The notes: generated by a model not told the origin, from the letters alone. A DNA stretch of 64,000 nucleotides from Lineus longissimus (GCF_910592395.1 NC_088326.1:7447001-7511000), one strand, 5' to 3'. Positions 42,630-54,240 are shown, counted from the stretch's first letter. Translations and numbers: made by a program.

Positions 42630-44369
42630 TTATGATGTGCAGCTAATTCGAAAAGCCATTAATGGCCATCTCAAACAGACGCTATCTCTGATGAACCCCT
42701 GCTTGGAGGGATAATATACTACGCCCTTTTCTCCTTTAACCCCAAGGCAAACCTGTGAAATTATCCTGGGCTTTAATAGTGGCCACCATATTGGCGCGGG
42801 TGACGTCATGGGTAGCACAAGCGTGCAAACTGGGATTTCCTGCTGGATCAAAAACTGAATAAGGGGTAGAATGACAGCGATAGGTGGGAAAACGTAAGGA
42901 TTTAGCTCCTTAGCTATTTCCTGGGCGAAAACATTTTGACCCACTGACAGAGGTGAAGGGTGCAGGGTAAAATGTCTCAAAACATCACCCTGTATTGAAC
43001 GCATTGCATTTGAGTCACATGCCATGAGGTCTGCTCCGTGCGGGCCATAGAGTAACTCCAATTGGAACCATTTTTCACTTGCCAACATAGTGTCCTGAGC
43101 TGAAATCGCCCTAGAAGGAGCATCTGCTGGGTTTTCTGCCGAAGAAATGTACTGCAAACGTAAATCAATATTTAATTGCTGAGTAAGATGAAACAATTTT
43201 ATGAGCATTTCATTTAAGGCGTTGTCCTTGCAACCCTTGTTATTCCACGACGAAACTAGGCTTGTGTTATCGACTTTAACGTCTACCCGGTGGTCTTTTA
43301 TATTTGTACTCAATGCTAAGAGGGAAGAATAGAGGGCGTCGGCCTCTTTGACATGAATCGGCCTTATATCATCTGCAGCCCAATAATCACCTAAAGTATG
43401 ACCAACCTGTGGCCCTGATAGAGTGACCGCGCCATAGCGATATCCCGAAGCATCAGTAGCCAGAGCGTAATGTAAATGTTTTTCTGGTCTCCAAGAAAAA
43501 TGCCCATGCCAATCATCCAAAAATGCCCAGAATTGTATCTCGTCCCGTAGGGGGCCAGAGATTGGGATGGTTTTACTGTTTTTCGAAGCTTTGGCTATTG
43601 CGCTAAACAACTCTCTCGTAAATAGTTTTGCGGCCGGAAAAACCAACATCATAGAAATGCATTTACCCGCGAATCTTTGTAGCGTTTTAAGGCTGACGAA
43701 GGGCTGACGAAGAATTTCCTCGCGCAAAACCTTAAACTTCTGTTTCTTATCAGATGGCAGAAGAAACGCCTGCCTGCTAGAATCTACTAGAAACCCTAAG
43801 GACTTGAGCGCCATCATAGGTTGCAAAACACATTTTGGCAAGGAGAACGTGTAACCTAGTTCTGTAAGGATATATAATACCAAAAAGACCCAAAGCAAAG
43901 GAATGCTTGACGCGTCAATATTCTTAGGGACCACGTAGAATCTTTCGTCAATATACTGGATGGTTGGGATCCCCAAATGTCTTAAGAAGGTTGTAGCTGC
44001 ATAGCCTACAGTTTGATAAACATAAGCCGATGATTTCCATCCGAACGGAAGCGTCGTACAAACTAGGTACCAACCTGCCCATTCGATGCCAAAATACGTT
44101 TGCGAAGTTTGCGATAATTTAATATGGTCATACCCCGATTTCTCATCAGTGGCAAACATGAGAGCATCTTTGTGTACCAATCGCGGTACTTCTTTCAATG
44201 TATCTAATGTGAAGGGAGAATCCTTAATCCACAGGTTAAGGAATCTCTGGTCATTGCATAATCTCGGCTTTGAGGGTTCAACTACCAAGGGCATGACTAC
44301 TTTAGGGGGCGGACACTCCCCAACTTTACCCCAAACTCTGACTGAACCTGCTTTGATTCTATCATTCAA
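42630..44369 (-). CDS. Ngaro reverse transcriptase/RNase H, main part
   Basis: 579 residues without an ATG at the start, a continuation of the frame at 44366-44890. RT words: LCNDQRFLNLWIKD, FATDEKSGYDHI, TLPFGWKSSAYVYQ and QYIDER at the catalytic box. The usual box in this family is YIDD, so the second Asp is Glu here (codons GAC GAA). RNase H follows (LATDASGYRYGAV, KEADALYSSLLAL, DNTSLVSSW, NPADAPSR). The C-terminus ends in TAA at 42630. Confidence 0.9.
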   Translation of the reverse strand: MNDRIKAGSVRVWGKVGECPPPKVVMPLVVEPSKPRLCNDQRFLNLWIKDSPFTLDTLKEVPRLVHKDALMFATDEKSGYDHIKLSQTSQTYFGIEWAGWYLVCTTLPFGWKSSAYVYQTVGYAATTFLRHLGIPTIQYIDERFYVVPKNIDASSIPLLWVFLVLYILTELGYTFSLPKCVLQPMMALKSLGFLVDSSRQAFLLPSDKKQKFKVLREEILRQPFVSLKTLQRFAGKCISMMLVFPAAKLFTRELFSAIAKASKNSKTIPISGPLRDEIQFWAFLDDWHGHFSWRPEKHLHYALATDASGYRYGAVTLSGPQVGHTLGDYWAADDIRPIHVKEADALYSSLLALSTNIKDHRVDVKVDNTSLVSSWNNKGCKDNALNEMLIKLFHLTQQLNIDLRLQYISSAENPADAPSRAISAQDTMLASEKWFQLELLYGPHGADLMACDSNAMRSIQGDVLRHFTLHPSPLSVGQNVFAQEIAKELNPYVFPPIAVILPLIQFLIQQEIPVCTLVLPMTSPAPIWWPLLKPRIISQVCLGVKGEKGVVYYPSKQGFIRDSVCLRWPLMAFRISCTS

Positions 44370-44890
44370 GGTTTCGGAAATAAAAGCAGCTTGTTTCTGA
44401 CAATGGACAGAGTTAGGAAAAAAAAACTAACTGGGGGTTCGTTTGAATTGTATTTCTGACCCTTGAATTCACCCTTAAATGGCCTAAAGAAAGAATGCAC
44501 ATCAACCCCTTTTTCCAACCAAGTGTGAACCATCTCGCTCTCTGGGAAATCGTTCATTATGGAACTCCAAAGTTCAATATTTTGATGCAATTGTCCAGCG
44601 ACAAAGTGTTCAGGGTCCCTTAAAGGCAAAGTGTCCAAAGGCACCGGAGTTTTTTGTAGAAGTAATACATCATTTACAACCTGATTGAGTTTGAATTGTT
44701 GAGCTGTGAAGTCAGGAAAAGTTTCCCCAATGGTAGTCCAAGACGCCTGTAACCTCTTGACCTTTTCGGCAGCAATTGGATTAAATTTCACCGCATATTC
44801 CCATTCTGGAATCTCTGGCTTAAAGTGCCCCAGTGAGATAGTAGGGGGGGATTCCTGCAAGAACCAAAATAAAATGTAGAAACATCTCAT
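44366..44890 (-). CDS. Ngaro pol N-terminal part, broken at a homopolymer
   Basis: 174 residues, of which the region up to GQKYNSNEPPVS is the expected N-terminal extension of Ngaro RT (VHTWLEKGVDVHSFFRPFKG). The frame is lost in a run of nine A on the plus strand (about 44418-44426). One more base would carry it into the frame giving PNSVHCQKQAAFISETLNDR and the RT at 44369. So 44890-42630 is one gene with a single-base slip. Confidence 0.85.
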   Translation of the reverse strand: MRCFYILFWFLQESPPTISLGHFKPEIPEWEYAVKFNPIAAEKVKRLQASWTTIGETFPDFTAQQFKLNQVVNDVLLLQKTPVPLDTLPLRDPEHFVAGQLHQNIELWSSIMNDFPESEMVHTWLEKGVDVHSFFRPFKGEFKGQKYNSNEPPVSFFFLTLSIVRNKLLLFPKP

Positions 44891-45082
44891 TACAGGCGTA
44901 TCAGACTATCAAAGGGAGAACTTCTCCTAACTCACAGCTCGCGCGAACTAGGTCCGCAAGGGGTAAGATCCCTTGAGCTGAGAGAGAGGAAGATGTTCAA
45001 AATCAAAATTGCTTTACTTATTAACGGTTTTCTAAACAATACATTTATACCACTTAGCGTACCGGACTATTTTACCTTAGAC

Positions 45083-45676
45083 CTATTTCTTGTTGTCAAA
45101 TTGGGCCTTTGCCAACTTCATCTTTTCACATTCTTTGTACCAATGCCCAACCTCACCGCAAAAATTACATGGGCCCGGGTTATTTCTAGCATAACCATAA
45201 CCGCCATAACCCCTGCCGCGACCTCTACCTCTGCCGTACCCATAACCCCCGCCATATCCCTGACCGTAAGCGGCACCATAGCCACCAAAGCCAAACTGAT
45301 GCTGGGGAGGTGGGGGAGGCTGCGCGTAAACATGCTGAAGGGGGGAAGAGGATACGGCAGAAGAGGTAACCGGTGGAGACTGTGACCTGGAACGAAGCGG
45401 CTTTTTTACCAACTTTTTGGCCTTTTTGCACTTGGCTAAAGCTTTCATTATTACGTCAGACTGGCCTCCACCCAATGCGGAAAGACAAAAAGTGGGGATA
45501 TCAACAGTATCTTTGAAACGTTCAGCTTGTTTGCCGAGCTCGTAAAAGAGGTGCAAATCTTTGTGATCTTGGTCCTTGGCGCACGCCACTAGTTCGTCTA
45601 AAGTGGCTAGGATGAGGGTAACGTTGGGCTTTACTTGTAAGGATAAATTCCTCACCTTCCTCAGGACTGCCTCCAC
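45083..45676 (-). CDS. gag: Ngaro gag C-terminal part with zinc knuckle
   Basis: 197 residues starting at a GTG. A helical first half is followed by a Gly/Tyr/Arg-rich stretch and CNFCGEVGHWYKEC, a CX2CX4HX4C knuckle that binds nucleic acid. It lies in the same frame as 45731-46123 upstream, separated by one TAA, so this is the second half of one gag protein. Confidence 0.85.
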   Translation of the reverse strand: MEAVLRKVRNLSLQVKPNVTLILATLDELVACAKDQDHKDLHLFYELGKQAERFKDTVDIPTFCLSALGGGQSDVIMKALAKCKKAKKLVKKPLRSRSQSPPVTSSAVSSSPLQHVYAQPPPPPQHQFGFGGYGAAYGQGYGGGYGYGRGRGRGRGYGGYGYARNNPGPCNFCGEVGHWYKECEKMKLAKAQFDNKK

Positions 45677-45730
45677 CGGTTCTGCCTTTCGGTTCTTTTC
45701 TCTCTTTTCTAGTTCTAGAATTCGTTCCCG

Positions 45731-46123
45731 TTAACGCGGCGCGGTTTCCTCATCCTGTTCTTGACGGTCGAGGCGAGGGGCTTTGGCTACTGGTGCTTCG
45801 TCTTCATGCAATTGTTGTCCAACGGGCTGTCCATACTCGTTCGCAACCACAATGGCCGAATGTAGCAGCAGGCGGAAGTTGCCTACCGAATCTTCTCGAC
45901 CTGACATTCTGAAAAAATCTACCGCATCTTCACCCGTGAGTTCCTGAAAGGCTACTGCTATGTCGGGGACGTCCAATTGTTCGGTAGGGCGGTTGAGGCG
46001 TATACGAGCAAGTGGGTCCGGGAGGTCGTCGTCCTTGAAACGGGCGAGAAGCTTCAAAATGGGCAGCAAATCTCTGCCCGCTAATGAGTGCCTTTTCCGC
46101 AATAATATGTTATTGGAAGCCAT
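45731..46123 (-). CDS. gag: Ngaro gag N-terminal part
   Basis: 130 residues, MASNNILLRKRHSLAGRDLL onwards, ending CGT TAA. The next 18 codons stay open and read RERILELEKREKNRK, a likely coiled coil that continues into the zinc-knuckle half. No family motif in this half on its own; the assignment comes from its position before RT. Confidence 0.75.
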   Translation of the reverse strand: MASNNILLRKRHSLAGRDLLPILKLLARFKDDDLPDPLARIRLNRPTEQLDVPDIAVAFQELTGEDAVDFFRMSGREDSVGNFRLLLHSAIVVANEYGQPVGQQLHEDEAPVAKAPRLDRQEQDEETAPR

Positions 46124-46649
46124 GACAGAAAACTTCTAGGAGCGAAGCAATCTAGCCACGGCCTAGAAGGGAGTGAAACAAGATTGCCACCAGACCTTAA
46201 TTTAAACTCACGCCCAGAGATTATGAATGGGATTATAAAACCAGTTGAAAGGTGTAAAAGCCAGTTAACAAAGGATCTCCGGCGTGCACAAAAGGGCGTG
46301 TCACGTAACACGAATCACGCGGCGAGCTTGACGGGAAAGCGCATGTGCGCACCCAACCCTCGATATGTTACATAATGTAAAACCTAATGTTTTGCTGCCC
46401 TAGCAGACCTACATGACATGACCAAACCGAAATGGCCGCCATACCAAATAACCAAACTGCCAAATAACCTAAAACTTGGAACCTTCACTATAGCTTTATA
46501 ATAGCCCTTACCGAACTCTAAATTTGGCAAAAGGACGAGCACAAACTTAGAAACGGGATAGCTGTATAGAAAATCTAAAATAGCGAGAAATAGGCAAAAA
46601 ACGGAGATAATTACCTGAGAGCGCACAAAAAAGCCGACCGTAAGGTGAA

Positions 46650-46702
46650 CATGCGAGACGAAATACAGTTCGCTCAATCACCGCCAGGATACACTTTGGA
46701 TC
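46650..46702 (-). repeat. Ngaro terminal repeat A1
   Basis: 53 bp identical to 40902-40954. It marks the 5' end of the element on the minus strand. Confidence 0.92.
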
Positions 46703-48182
46703 GCCATGCAAACACATTCTAAGGGTCCTTGTAAAAAAACACATGAAGTTTCGTACCAAAAATTTAATTCACAAACCGTTAAAATTATAAAATTTTTCAC
46801 TTACCTTTTCAATCCGGTCGAAATGAAAAAGTCGCCATTTTCTTCATCATACGGGTTAGCGGGCAAGCACACTCTCCTACAGTGCAAGATTTCCAGCCAA
46901 ATCCTCTGCCACTACCAAGCTTCCATGTTGGAAAATCACCGTACACTATACACTGCGTTGGCCCAAATCCAGCACACTGACACTCGGCAATAATGGCGGC
47001 AAATTCTAGCAGGGACGCAAATGTATGTCAGTTCGGGGCTAGTTCGGGGCGGGAAATTTAAACCGAGGTCATACGAGGTCAAACTACAATTTTGCTCACT
47101 ACCGCCAACTGGTGATCAAAATCGAAACTAATCCATTTTATATTACAGCCTCTGTATCGTGCAGACCTCTTCAACTTTAATTCAAGCCTCCACCTGTTGG
47201 AATAAAGCGAGCAAAAATTGTTTTGTGACTTACGCTGTTTGCCCCCTAGTGAGCTGAATTAGAGTAGAATCGCGCTGAATTTTCTTTCAGCAGCATACCT
47301 CGTCCAGTGTTCCTATTTGCCCAAAGTTGAAGTGCCTAGGTCTTACGGTTACAAAATGCCCAATTTTGTCCACAGAGGATGGACAGACACCAAACGAATA
47401 GCTATTAGAAAAGCTCTGCTGACTTTGTCAGCTGAGCTAAAAACCTAAATCTCTTAATATGTGAAAAACTTGCAAGGTCTTTCAGAAAAAAAATCCAATA
47501 CCTTTAGTCGATGTCAGTGTTACAATGTTCCAGCCTTCTCCAAGCTAGTAAATGACAAACAGCATGAATCATTGCCTTTACACAGAAAGTAATTACTAAA
47601 TATTCTCTGCAGTCTATAGTAGTGCAGCTACCTAATGGTTTAAACTCTGTTGTACATGAACTTGCATTCTGTAGACTTTTCAAGGCATTTTCTTGAGGAC
47701 GAGGTTACAACATTTTCTTTTTTGGACTGTTCTTGATATTGGCTGCCATTGATAACCTTCCCGAGAGCTGAAGAATGGAAAGGAATATATAAAAACACAT
47801 GATGCTGAGGGGACCTTTATTACCTGTGCCTTCATGGCGCTCGTGGGAACTTACTCAATGATCTGTTTTTCTTTTTTTAGGCTTATTGTATCATAATCAT
47901 TTCTTGTTGTGCACTAAATGATGCATCGTGTAGTAATCAATGTCTGACGACCTTTGTGAAAACATGAACTATGAACTATGTTATTTTAGACTACAAACAT
48001 TCGCACGACATGTTATTAGGTAAGGATCTATGCCATTTCTGCCAGCGGTGTCCGTGTTCGCTGTTCCCACTGTAGCACACTCAGGCCAAGCCAAAGAATA
48101 AACCGCCATAGGCCTTTTAAAAAATATAGTGGTGTTAAAATACTAGCCTTGAAAAATATCCTACTTACATTCGTCCGACTGC
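46703..48182. other. non-coding stretch with a minus-strand Helentron-like 5' end
   Basis: From about 47446 leftwards, the minus strand reads TTTTTAGCTCAGCTGACAAA and later CATTTTGTAACCGTAAGACC, matching the start of the family-2 copy at 61161. The 3' end of this copy was not found, and the Ngaro element lies to its left. No gene recognised in 46703-48182. Confidence 0.55.
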
Positions 48183-48700
48183 TTTTTACCCCTCAGCCCA
48201 TAAAGGCTAGAGGGGTATTGTCGAGGCGTTCGCCGTCTGTCTGTCTGTCCGTCTGTCTGTCGGGCCGTCTGTCCGGCCGTTTAAACTTTTCATTGTCCGC
48301 GGGATTACTGAAATTCTACATCATGTATAAGTCACCAAACCTGGTTTGCAGGGCACTAGTATAGGCCCCAAGAAGCCTATTGATTTGGAGGTCAAAAGGT
48401 CAAAGGTCAAAGGTCAAGGTCACAAAGACCTGTTCCCATTTTACGCTTACCTTTCATTGTCCGCGCGATTACTGAAATTCTATATCATGTATAGTCACCA
48501 AACCTGGTTTGCAGGGCCCTAGTATAGGCCCCAAGAAGCCTATTGATTTGGAGGTCAAAAGGTCAAAGGTAAAGGTCACGAAGACCTGTCCATTTTCCGC
48601 TTACCTTTCCTTGTCCGTGCGACTACCGAAATTCTATATCATGTATAGTCACTGTTTGCGCACCATCTATATCCACCAAACCTGCTTTGCAGGTCACTAA
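48183..48700 (+). mobile_element. Helentron-like family 3, 5' part
   Basis: Begins TTTTTACCCCTCAGCCC with inverted partner GGCTAGAGGGG, then a CTGT microsatellite (48236-48290), then three tandem units of about 155-165 bp starting CATTGTCCGC near 48291, 48455 and 48609. Same design as 52999. No 3' end seen. Confidence 0.6.
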
Positions 48701-49077
48701 TATGGGCCCAAAAAGCCTCTTCATTAAGTTTCGAGTGTGATAACTCATTTTCTTTTCTTTTGCATGAACTGCAGTGCATTTCCCCGGTACAATTGCAAAC
48801 ACACTTTTCACCCTGACCAACCACCCTTTACTCCTATGGCGGGCGTATAATGTGCTCGCTCTGCGTAGCTCTTGTTCTGGTTTTGCTCCTAGAATGCTGT
48901 ATCTGTTGATTTCAAATGTCTGTACAAAGTTTTCAATAAAAAAATACAGTAATCCTCATCTTTATCCTTATTTTGTTTGAATAATCCAACAGTCACAAAA
49001 CGCGTAAAAAGTGAAAAATCCCAAATGTGCCCAAGTTTTCCTCCCAAATTGCACAGTCTTCAGATCTGATTAGTTTA

Positions 49078-50967
49078 TTATGCCCTGTCAAGGTGACACT
49101 GCTTGAATTGTTTGAGAGTGTGATATCTCTCATTACAAGGGTAGGGACACAGGGCAACATTGCATACTCCACATTTATAACCAGTCTGGTGGCGACCTTT
49201 GGGACGGTTTGTATCAGAACACACTACACAATTCGGACGATTCCCTTCAGGGGTCTGTACCAACCAATGTCTTTCTACTAGCCTCTGTGGGATTTCTCCT
49301 GCAAGCCTGCTGTACCTCTTTTCCTTCTTGCCATAGCCTTCCAGTAATGAAATGACAATTTCCCTTATGAATGACTTCAGGGGTATGTGGGAGCCAGGTT
49401 GGGTCTTGGTGTAGATGACATGGGAATTCACTACACTCATGCTTACCAGTGAGTTGTACAGTCTCATGTACCATTTCTTTGATCTGTGAGGGAATAAATA
49501 TGTTTTCATCCTTTGGTCAAAAGTGTCAACCCCTCCCATAAAACAATTATACCTATCTACACACAAGGGTTTCTGGATGTCACGCCATCCATCTTCGGTG
49601 TCCTTGGTCCTTGTCCGTTTCGCGACACATGAATTGGGATGAAGAGTAGAGAGCATTGTGAGACGTTTAACATCATGCCAAGCCACTGCCAAAATCTTCT
49701 CACATCTCATAAAGACAGAATCATCTCCCTTCCTCAGGGGCAGATTTCTTTCCTTTAGATCTTCTGGCATGCCTTTTCTTTGGAAGCTGACTTCACCACA
49801 CAGTCCTATATCATGTCCTGCCATCTCCTTTGCCAGTTTGTGACTAGTGTAATAACTATCCATGTACACTTCATGACCTTTCTCGATGTAACTAGGGACT
49901 AACAGCTTTCTTACTGTGAGATGGGTACTTCCTAACTTGTCAGGGTCCACTAGAGGTGCCCCCACATGCAAAATCCACTTCAACACATACCCTGTCTTTG
50001 CATCGCTGACCACATATGCTTTGTACCCGTATTTATTAGGTTTGTTTTTATTTTACACTTTTATCCTGGACCTTCCCTTGAATGCCACTGTCATTTCATC
50101 AAGGTATATTTCTTTATTAGGATAGAAGAGAACCTCAAACTTTGGTATAATTTCATCAATTAGCGGCCTTAGTTTGAAAAATGCATCATATCCTGGCTCA
50201 CCATTTGGGATTCGGTCATCATTGTTCAAGAAGTGCAAGAAGGCAAGAATAGCTTGGAACCTATTTCTAGGCATCACCATTCCAAACCCTGGTGTTTCTG
50301 TTAACCAGAATTCCTGCCAGTAATCTTCCAGGGCAGGCTTCTCCACTAAACCCATTGAAAGGTGAAGAGCCATAAATGCTTTCATCTCATGGAGGGTGAC
50401 ATCACTCCAAGCCTGAAACCTAGAATTGGGGCCTAGGCCTTCATGATTCTCAATAAATTGGTGGGCATATCTATTGGTCTCCTGGACAAGAATGTCCCAG
50501 AAACAGTCAGTAAGAAACAGAGATAGGATATCTATTGGCTCTGCAGTAGTCAAATCTTGTGCACCAATGTAACCAACATTCTCCGTAAAAGCTCCTATCC
50601 ATGGCTGATAGACCTCTAGTCTATCCAAAGGTTCCCACACAAAAGGCTCTGGTTGTGGCCTTCCCCTACCCCTGCCTCTGCGCCCTGCCCTTCTACCTCT
50701 ACGTTTCCCTTGCCCTCTACCACGATTTCCATGTCCTACTCCCCTGTTCTGGCCCCCCCTGCCTCTCCCCTGACCCCGTCCACGTGCTATTCTGGGCCGT
50801 AGGGGGTTAAAGTCAGGCTCCTCTACATACTGTACATTATCTACATCGCTAGATTCATCATCAGATGACGGCCAACCATCATCTTCCGACTCGATTTCCA
50901 CCTCTGAATCGCTGTCTGACGCAATCCTATCTAATACCTCAGTTTCTGTGAGTCGACTATTTGCCAT
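49078..50967 (-). pseudogene. piggyBac transposase with one in-frame stop
   Basis: Two frames, 50967-50053 and 50013-49078, are one gene in one phase, separated by a single TAA (50053-50055) where relatives have Tyr before NKNKP. N-terminus acidic (SDSDSEVEIESEDDG), then an Arg-Gly-rich tract, then the DDE_Tnp_1_7 domain: Asp in IYLDEMTVAFKG, Asp in EVYMDSYYTS and Asp in GGVDTFDQ. It closes with the family's cysteine-rich finger (CVVC, CGVC, CPYPCNERYHT). All catalytic residues remain, so one substitution silenced it. Terminal repeats could not be fixed; a CCCTTTAACTGCC-like end near 52870, beyond the next insertion, is a possible right end. Confidence 0.92.
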
Positions 50968-51138
50968 TTTTCACAAAAATTTTAGAAAAATCGGCTAACT
51001 TCAACCTCAAAAAAGTTCAAATCGGCAAGAAGAATCATCCCATCAAACGCACGCCAAACGCTTGGCTACGCACACGCCATCTATCGTATGAAGTTTCAAC
51101 CACCTAGCAGACGATTGAATGGGATAATTACGCAGTAT

Positions 51139-52821
51139 ATTAGCTCAGCTGACTAAGTCAGCCGAGCTTGTCAAATAAGTTGTTCAGTGGCGTCCGTCTG
51201 TCCATCCATCCATCCATCCATCCATCCGTCCGTTAAACCCATGGTGCACATTTTGTACCTAGAGACTTCAATTTTGCATTTCTGGATACTTCTGGTCAAA
51301 CTCTACTTTCAAAACAAAATTTGTCGCCATTCGACCTACTTCCTGCGCGCGAGAGTGCATGAAGGAAACTGGCCTATATCGGCCTAGGAGCAGCAGAATT
51401 AGTCGAAATATGCTCTAATATTAAGATAAAATTCTTGAAAATCTATTTTATTGAGAAAAAGTTCACAATTTTAACAGGAGAGGGCGCTACCTGCCTTTTA
51501 ATTATTTCTGCCGATTCAAATTCCGCTCGATGACGTCAGCCATCAATGAAGTCTCCTATTTGCCAGTTCTCAAAACATGGCAGCTACACAACAAAAGCAG
51601 TAGCTCCAGGAATAAATCACTGTTCACTTCAGCTTCGTAATCGATTGTACCCCCACTTTATTGTGTTTTGTGTGGTGTTCCTATTCAATCAACGATGTAA
51701 GGCCTTATTATGTTGGTTTTAATTGAGTAGGTGCATTATAAGCGGCGTACGAAATACCGACGCGGAGACAAAATGGTGGCATGTTGTTTACGCCATGTGC
51801 AATAATCTTGGAGCTCAATGACACTCAAGTACCCAATTTTCTGCTTAAAAAGTAGTCTGGTAGGCGATATTATCACTAGTTCGTTTCAGTGGTAGTCATA
51901 AGGTCTTTAGGGACTAAGTTCAGAAATTAGTTCTTGAAAATTTGGCCACATTTCTGTGAAAACGATATCGGAAGTGCATGCTCTGTTCGCGATGACATCG
52001 CCGATGTATTTTGAAGTGGAGAATTCCCACAGTATGTGCAGTGAATCGGCATGATTCTGTTCGCCTATTATGTTTTAGTTCTACGATTCTTTCATGAGTA
52101 AAAAGTAGACATTCTAAGCAATACAATAATGTCACTCCCATGAAAATTGATTGGAAATTGAGGGAGCTACGGCATTCTGTTCGGCAACTGGCAGCGCTGA
52201 AAAAATACATTGCATACTGTACAATACCAAATGGCACATTTTAAAAAGCGCTCATTGGACAACGTAGGGAATCACCAGAAATGACGTCATCGCTGGTCTA
52301 AATAGGAAACTACGGTGGCGCAGTAGAGCACAAGAAAAGGTTTAGCATTAACTTCGTCATGCAAGCTTCAGCAACAAAACGATTTCTCATGAATGATTTA
52401 TTTAATCATCATCAGCTTGTTTCCCCTGATAGATAAAAAAATGATTTACAATTTCCATCAAAGTTTTCTATTTTGTGTATAGTCACATGTTATTTAACTG
52501 GCAAGGAGCCAAGCAGTTTTGAATATTCGCGGGAAAATACTTCGTACTTGTAAACGAGGCTATGACAATGAGTATCCTCATTCATGGCATAAACTTCATG
52601 TTTTGGTAAATATTTTCATACAATGATTTCACCCGAATTATGGTCAGGACTGAGGAATGAACAGTGGCATAATTATGTCAACCAAAAACATTGGTACTGT
52701 AGTGAACGCAAAAGGATATCAAATACCATGGAGCATGCCATTTTCATGCATAATGAACTAAACACCGGGAAGATATTAATGATATTAACTCAGCTGAGCG
52801 CCAGGCCCTTGGGCCTCTTGT
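51139..52821 (+). mobile_element. Helentron-like family 2, copy A
   Basis: Starts TTAGCTCAGCTGACTAAG, has a CATC microsatellite (about 51200-51230), and ends CTCAGCTGAGCGCC, hairpin AGGCCC-TT-GGGCCT, CTTGT. Almost identical along its length to 61161-62849, so both moved recently. The shared 105-residue minus-strand frame has no recognisable domain. Confidence 0.85.
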
Positions 52822-52998
52822 TATGGTATAGGCTCAAATCGCCGTAGGGCGATTCTGGCAGTTAAAGGGTCAAGCCCAGGCAGTCTTGAAGCAGTTGTGA
52901 TTATATAACAGTTGTGAATAGATGACAACTCTAATGCGTACCGTAGTTCAAATGCCCTTGGCTTACCTCTGTCTTCCAATAACTATGTACTTCACTGG

Positions 52999-54240
52999 TT
53001 TTTACCCCTCAGCCCAAATGGGCGAGAGGGGTATCGTCATCACATGCGCCGTCTGTCCGGGCGGGCGGGCGGGCGGGTGTCTGCTACTTGGTTTCCGTCG
53101 ATTTCTAGGAGAACGGCTTTGACAATCAATTCAATTTTTTGTGTGTACATTGGGGGTGACTAGAGGAAGGTTCCTTTTGAAAACGGACTTGTTCCGATCA
53201 TCAATTTGGCCACCAGGGTGGTGTGTTTGAAATTGGTTTCCGTCGATTTCGAGGAGAACCGTTCGTCCGATCAAATTCATTTTTGGTATGTAGGTTGGGG
53301 GGACTAGAGGAAGGTTCCTATCAAAAACCAGCTCGTTCTGATTCTCAATATGGTCACCAGGGTGGCGTGCTTGAAATCGGTTTCCGTCAATTTCGAGGAG
53401 AACGGCTTTGGGGATGGAATCAATTTTTAGTGGGTGTAGGCCTAATGCAGTTTTGTAAGGAGAAGGTTCCTTTCGAAAACTTCACCATTATCTCACCTTC
53501 AACCTTAACCCTTTCGCTGCGCCGCTCAAAATTATTTCAATATTGATTCCTTGCTGCCCCCAAAATACTGTAAAAGCCAATTTTAACATAGGTAACTTTG
53601 AGGCCAATATACAGCCTGAAGGAGAAGAGATAGAGCTTTGGACTATTGGAAAAGGTTGTTGGGGACAGCATGGACTTTCAAATTATGCATTTGTCAATCA
53701 CCTGAAATTATGTTAATTAACTAAATAATGCTAATTAGTATTAATCAACGAGGAGAAAAACACAGTTTTTCATCTTGACCCAGGCTATCACTTTCATCCC
53801 CCTCGGACCCTGAATCATGCACACTTTCAATCACCATGCACGCTGTGTACATCGGCATTATGTTCAGAATCATAATCACTAATCAGACTCGTCTTCTAAC
53901 GCCTCGAATTCACTATTTCATCAATTATTGATTCTGCAGTTCTTCGAACACGTGACTGAGGCATTTAAATTTGTTTACAAAACTTTGGACTCAAAATATC
54001 GCCTAAACTTTGAATAAAAACACCGAAGTTTTCACCTAGAAATCGGAAGTTCTAGCGGTAAACAACATGGCAGGACACCTAGCGACAAGTTCCTGTACTT
54101 ATTTGCTATTGAAAACATCGTCTGATTCAGGTCTCTCCCAAGTCGCAGTTCTGCGTACATCCGCACAGATCGGAAATTTTTTTTGGTCGCAAAAATGCGT
54201 ACATCCGCAGCGAAAGGGTTAATAGGCTGAGGGGTTATGC
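52999..54240 (+). mobile_element. Helentron-like family 3 copy in a HECT exon
   Basis: 5' end TTTTACCCCTCAGCCC with inverted partner, a GGGC microsatellite (53059-53077) and three tandem units of about 145 bp starting GGTTTCCGTCGA or a variant at 53090, 53235 and 53379. After the nested MITE, GGCTGAGGGG near 54227 is the inverse of the 5' end. The exact 3' end is unclear. It separates HECT-like coding sequence at 54350 from a piece at about 52960. Confidence 0.6.
53519..54218. mobile_element. piggyBac-type MITE at TTAA
   Basis: Perfect 13-bp inverted ends CCCTTTCGCTGCG / CGCAGCGAAAGGG flanked by TTAA on both sides (53515-53518, 54219-54222). 700 bp and no transposase. Nested in the family-3 element. 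Confidence 0.9.

Larger units (their letters stand above)
40677..46702 (-). mobile_element. Ngaro-type (DIRS order) tyrosine-recombinase retrotransposon
   Basis: Read on the minus strand the order is A1 (46702-46650), ORFs, B1 (41019-40955), A2 (40954-40902), B2 (40741-40677). A1 and A2 are identical over 53 bp, and B1 and B2 are identical over 65 bp. This split direct-repeat layout is the hallmark of Ngaro elements, which lack LTR integrase and use a tyrosine recombinase. It encodes gag, RT/RNase H and YR in that order. Each of gag and RT carries one disrupting lesion, so the copy is nearly but not fully coding. Confidence 0.93.

Noticed and set aside
51920-52237. 105-residue frame conserved at 61948-62265
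   Set aside because: Conserved only because the two element copies are recent duplicates; no domain, and antisense to the element's orientation.
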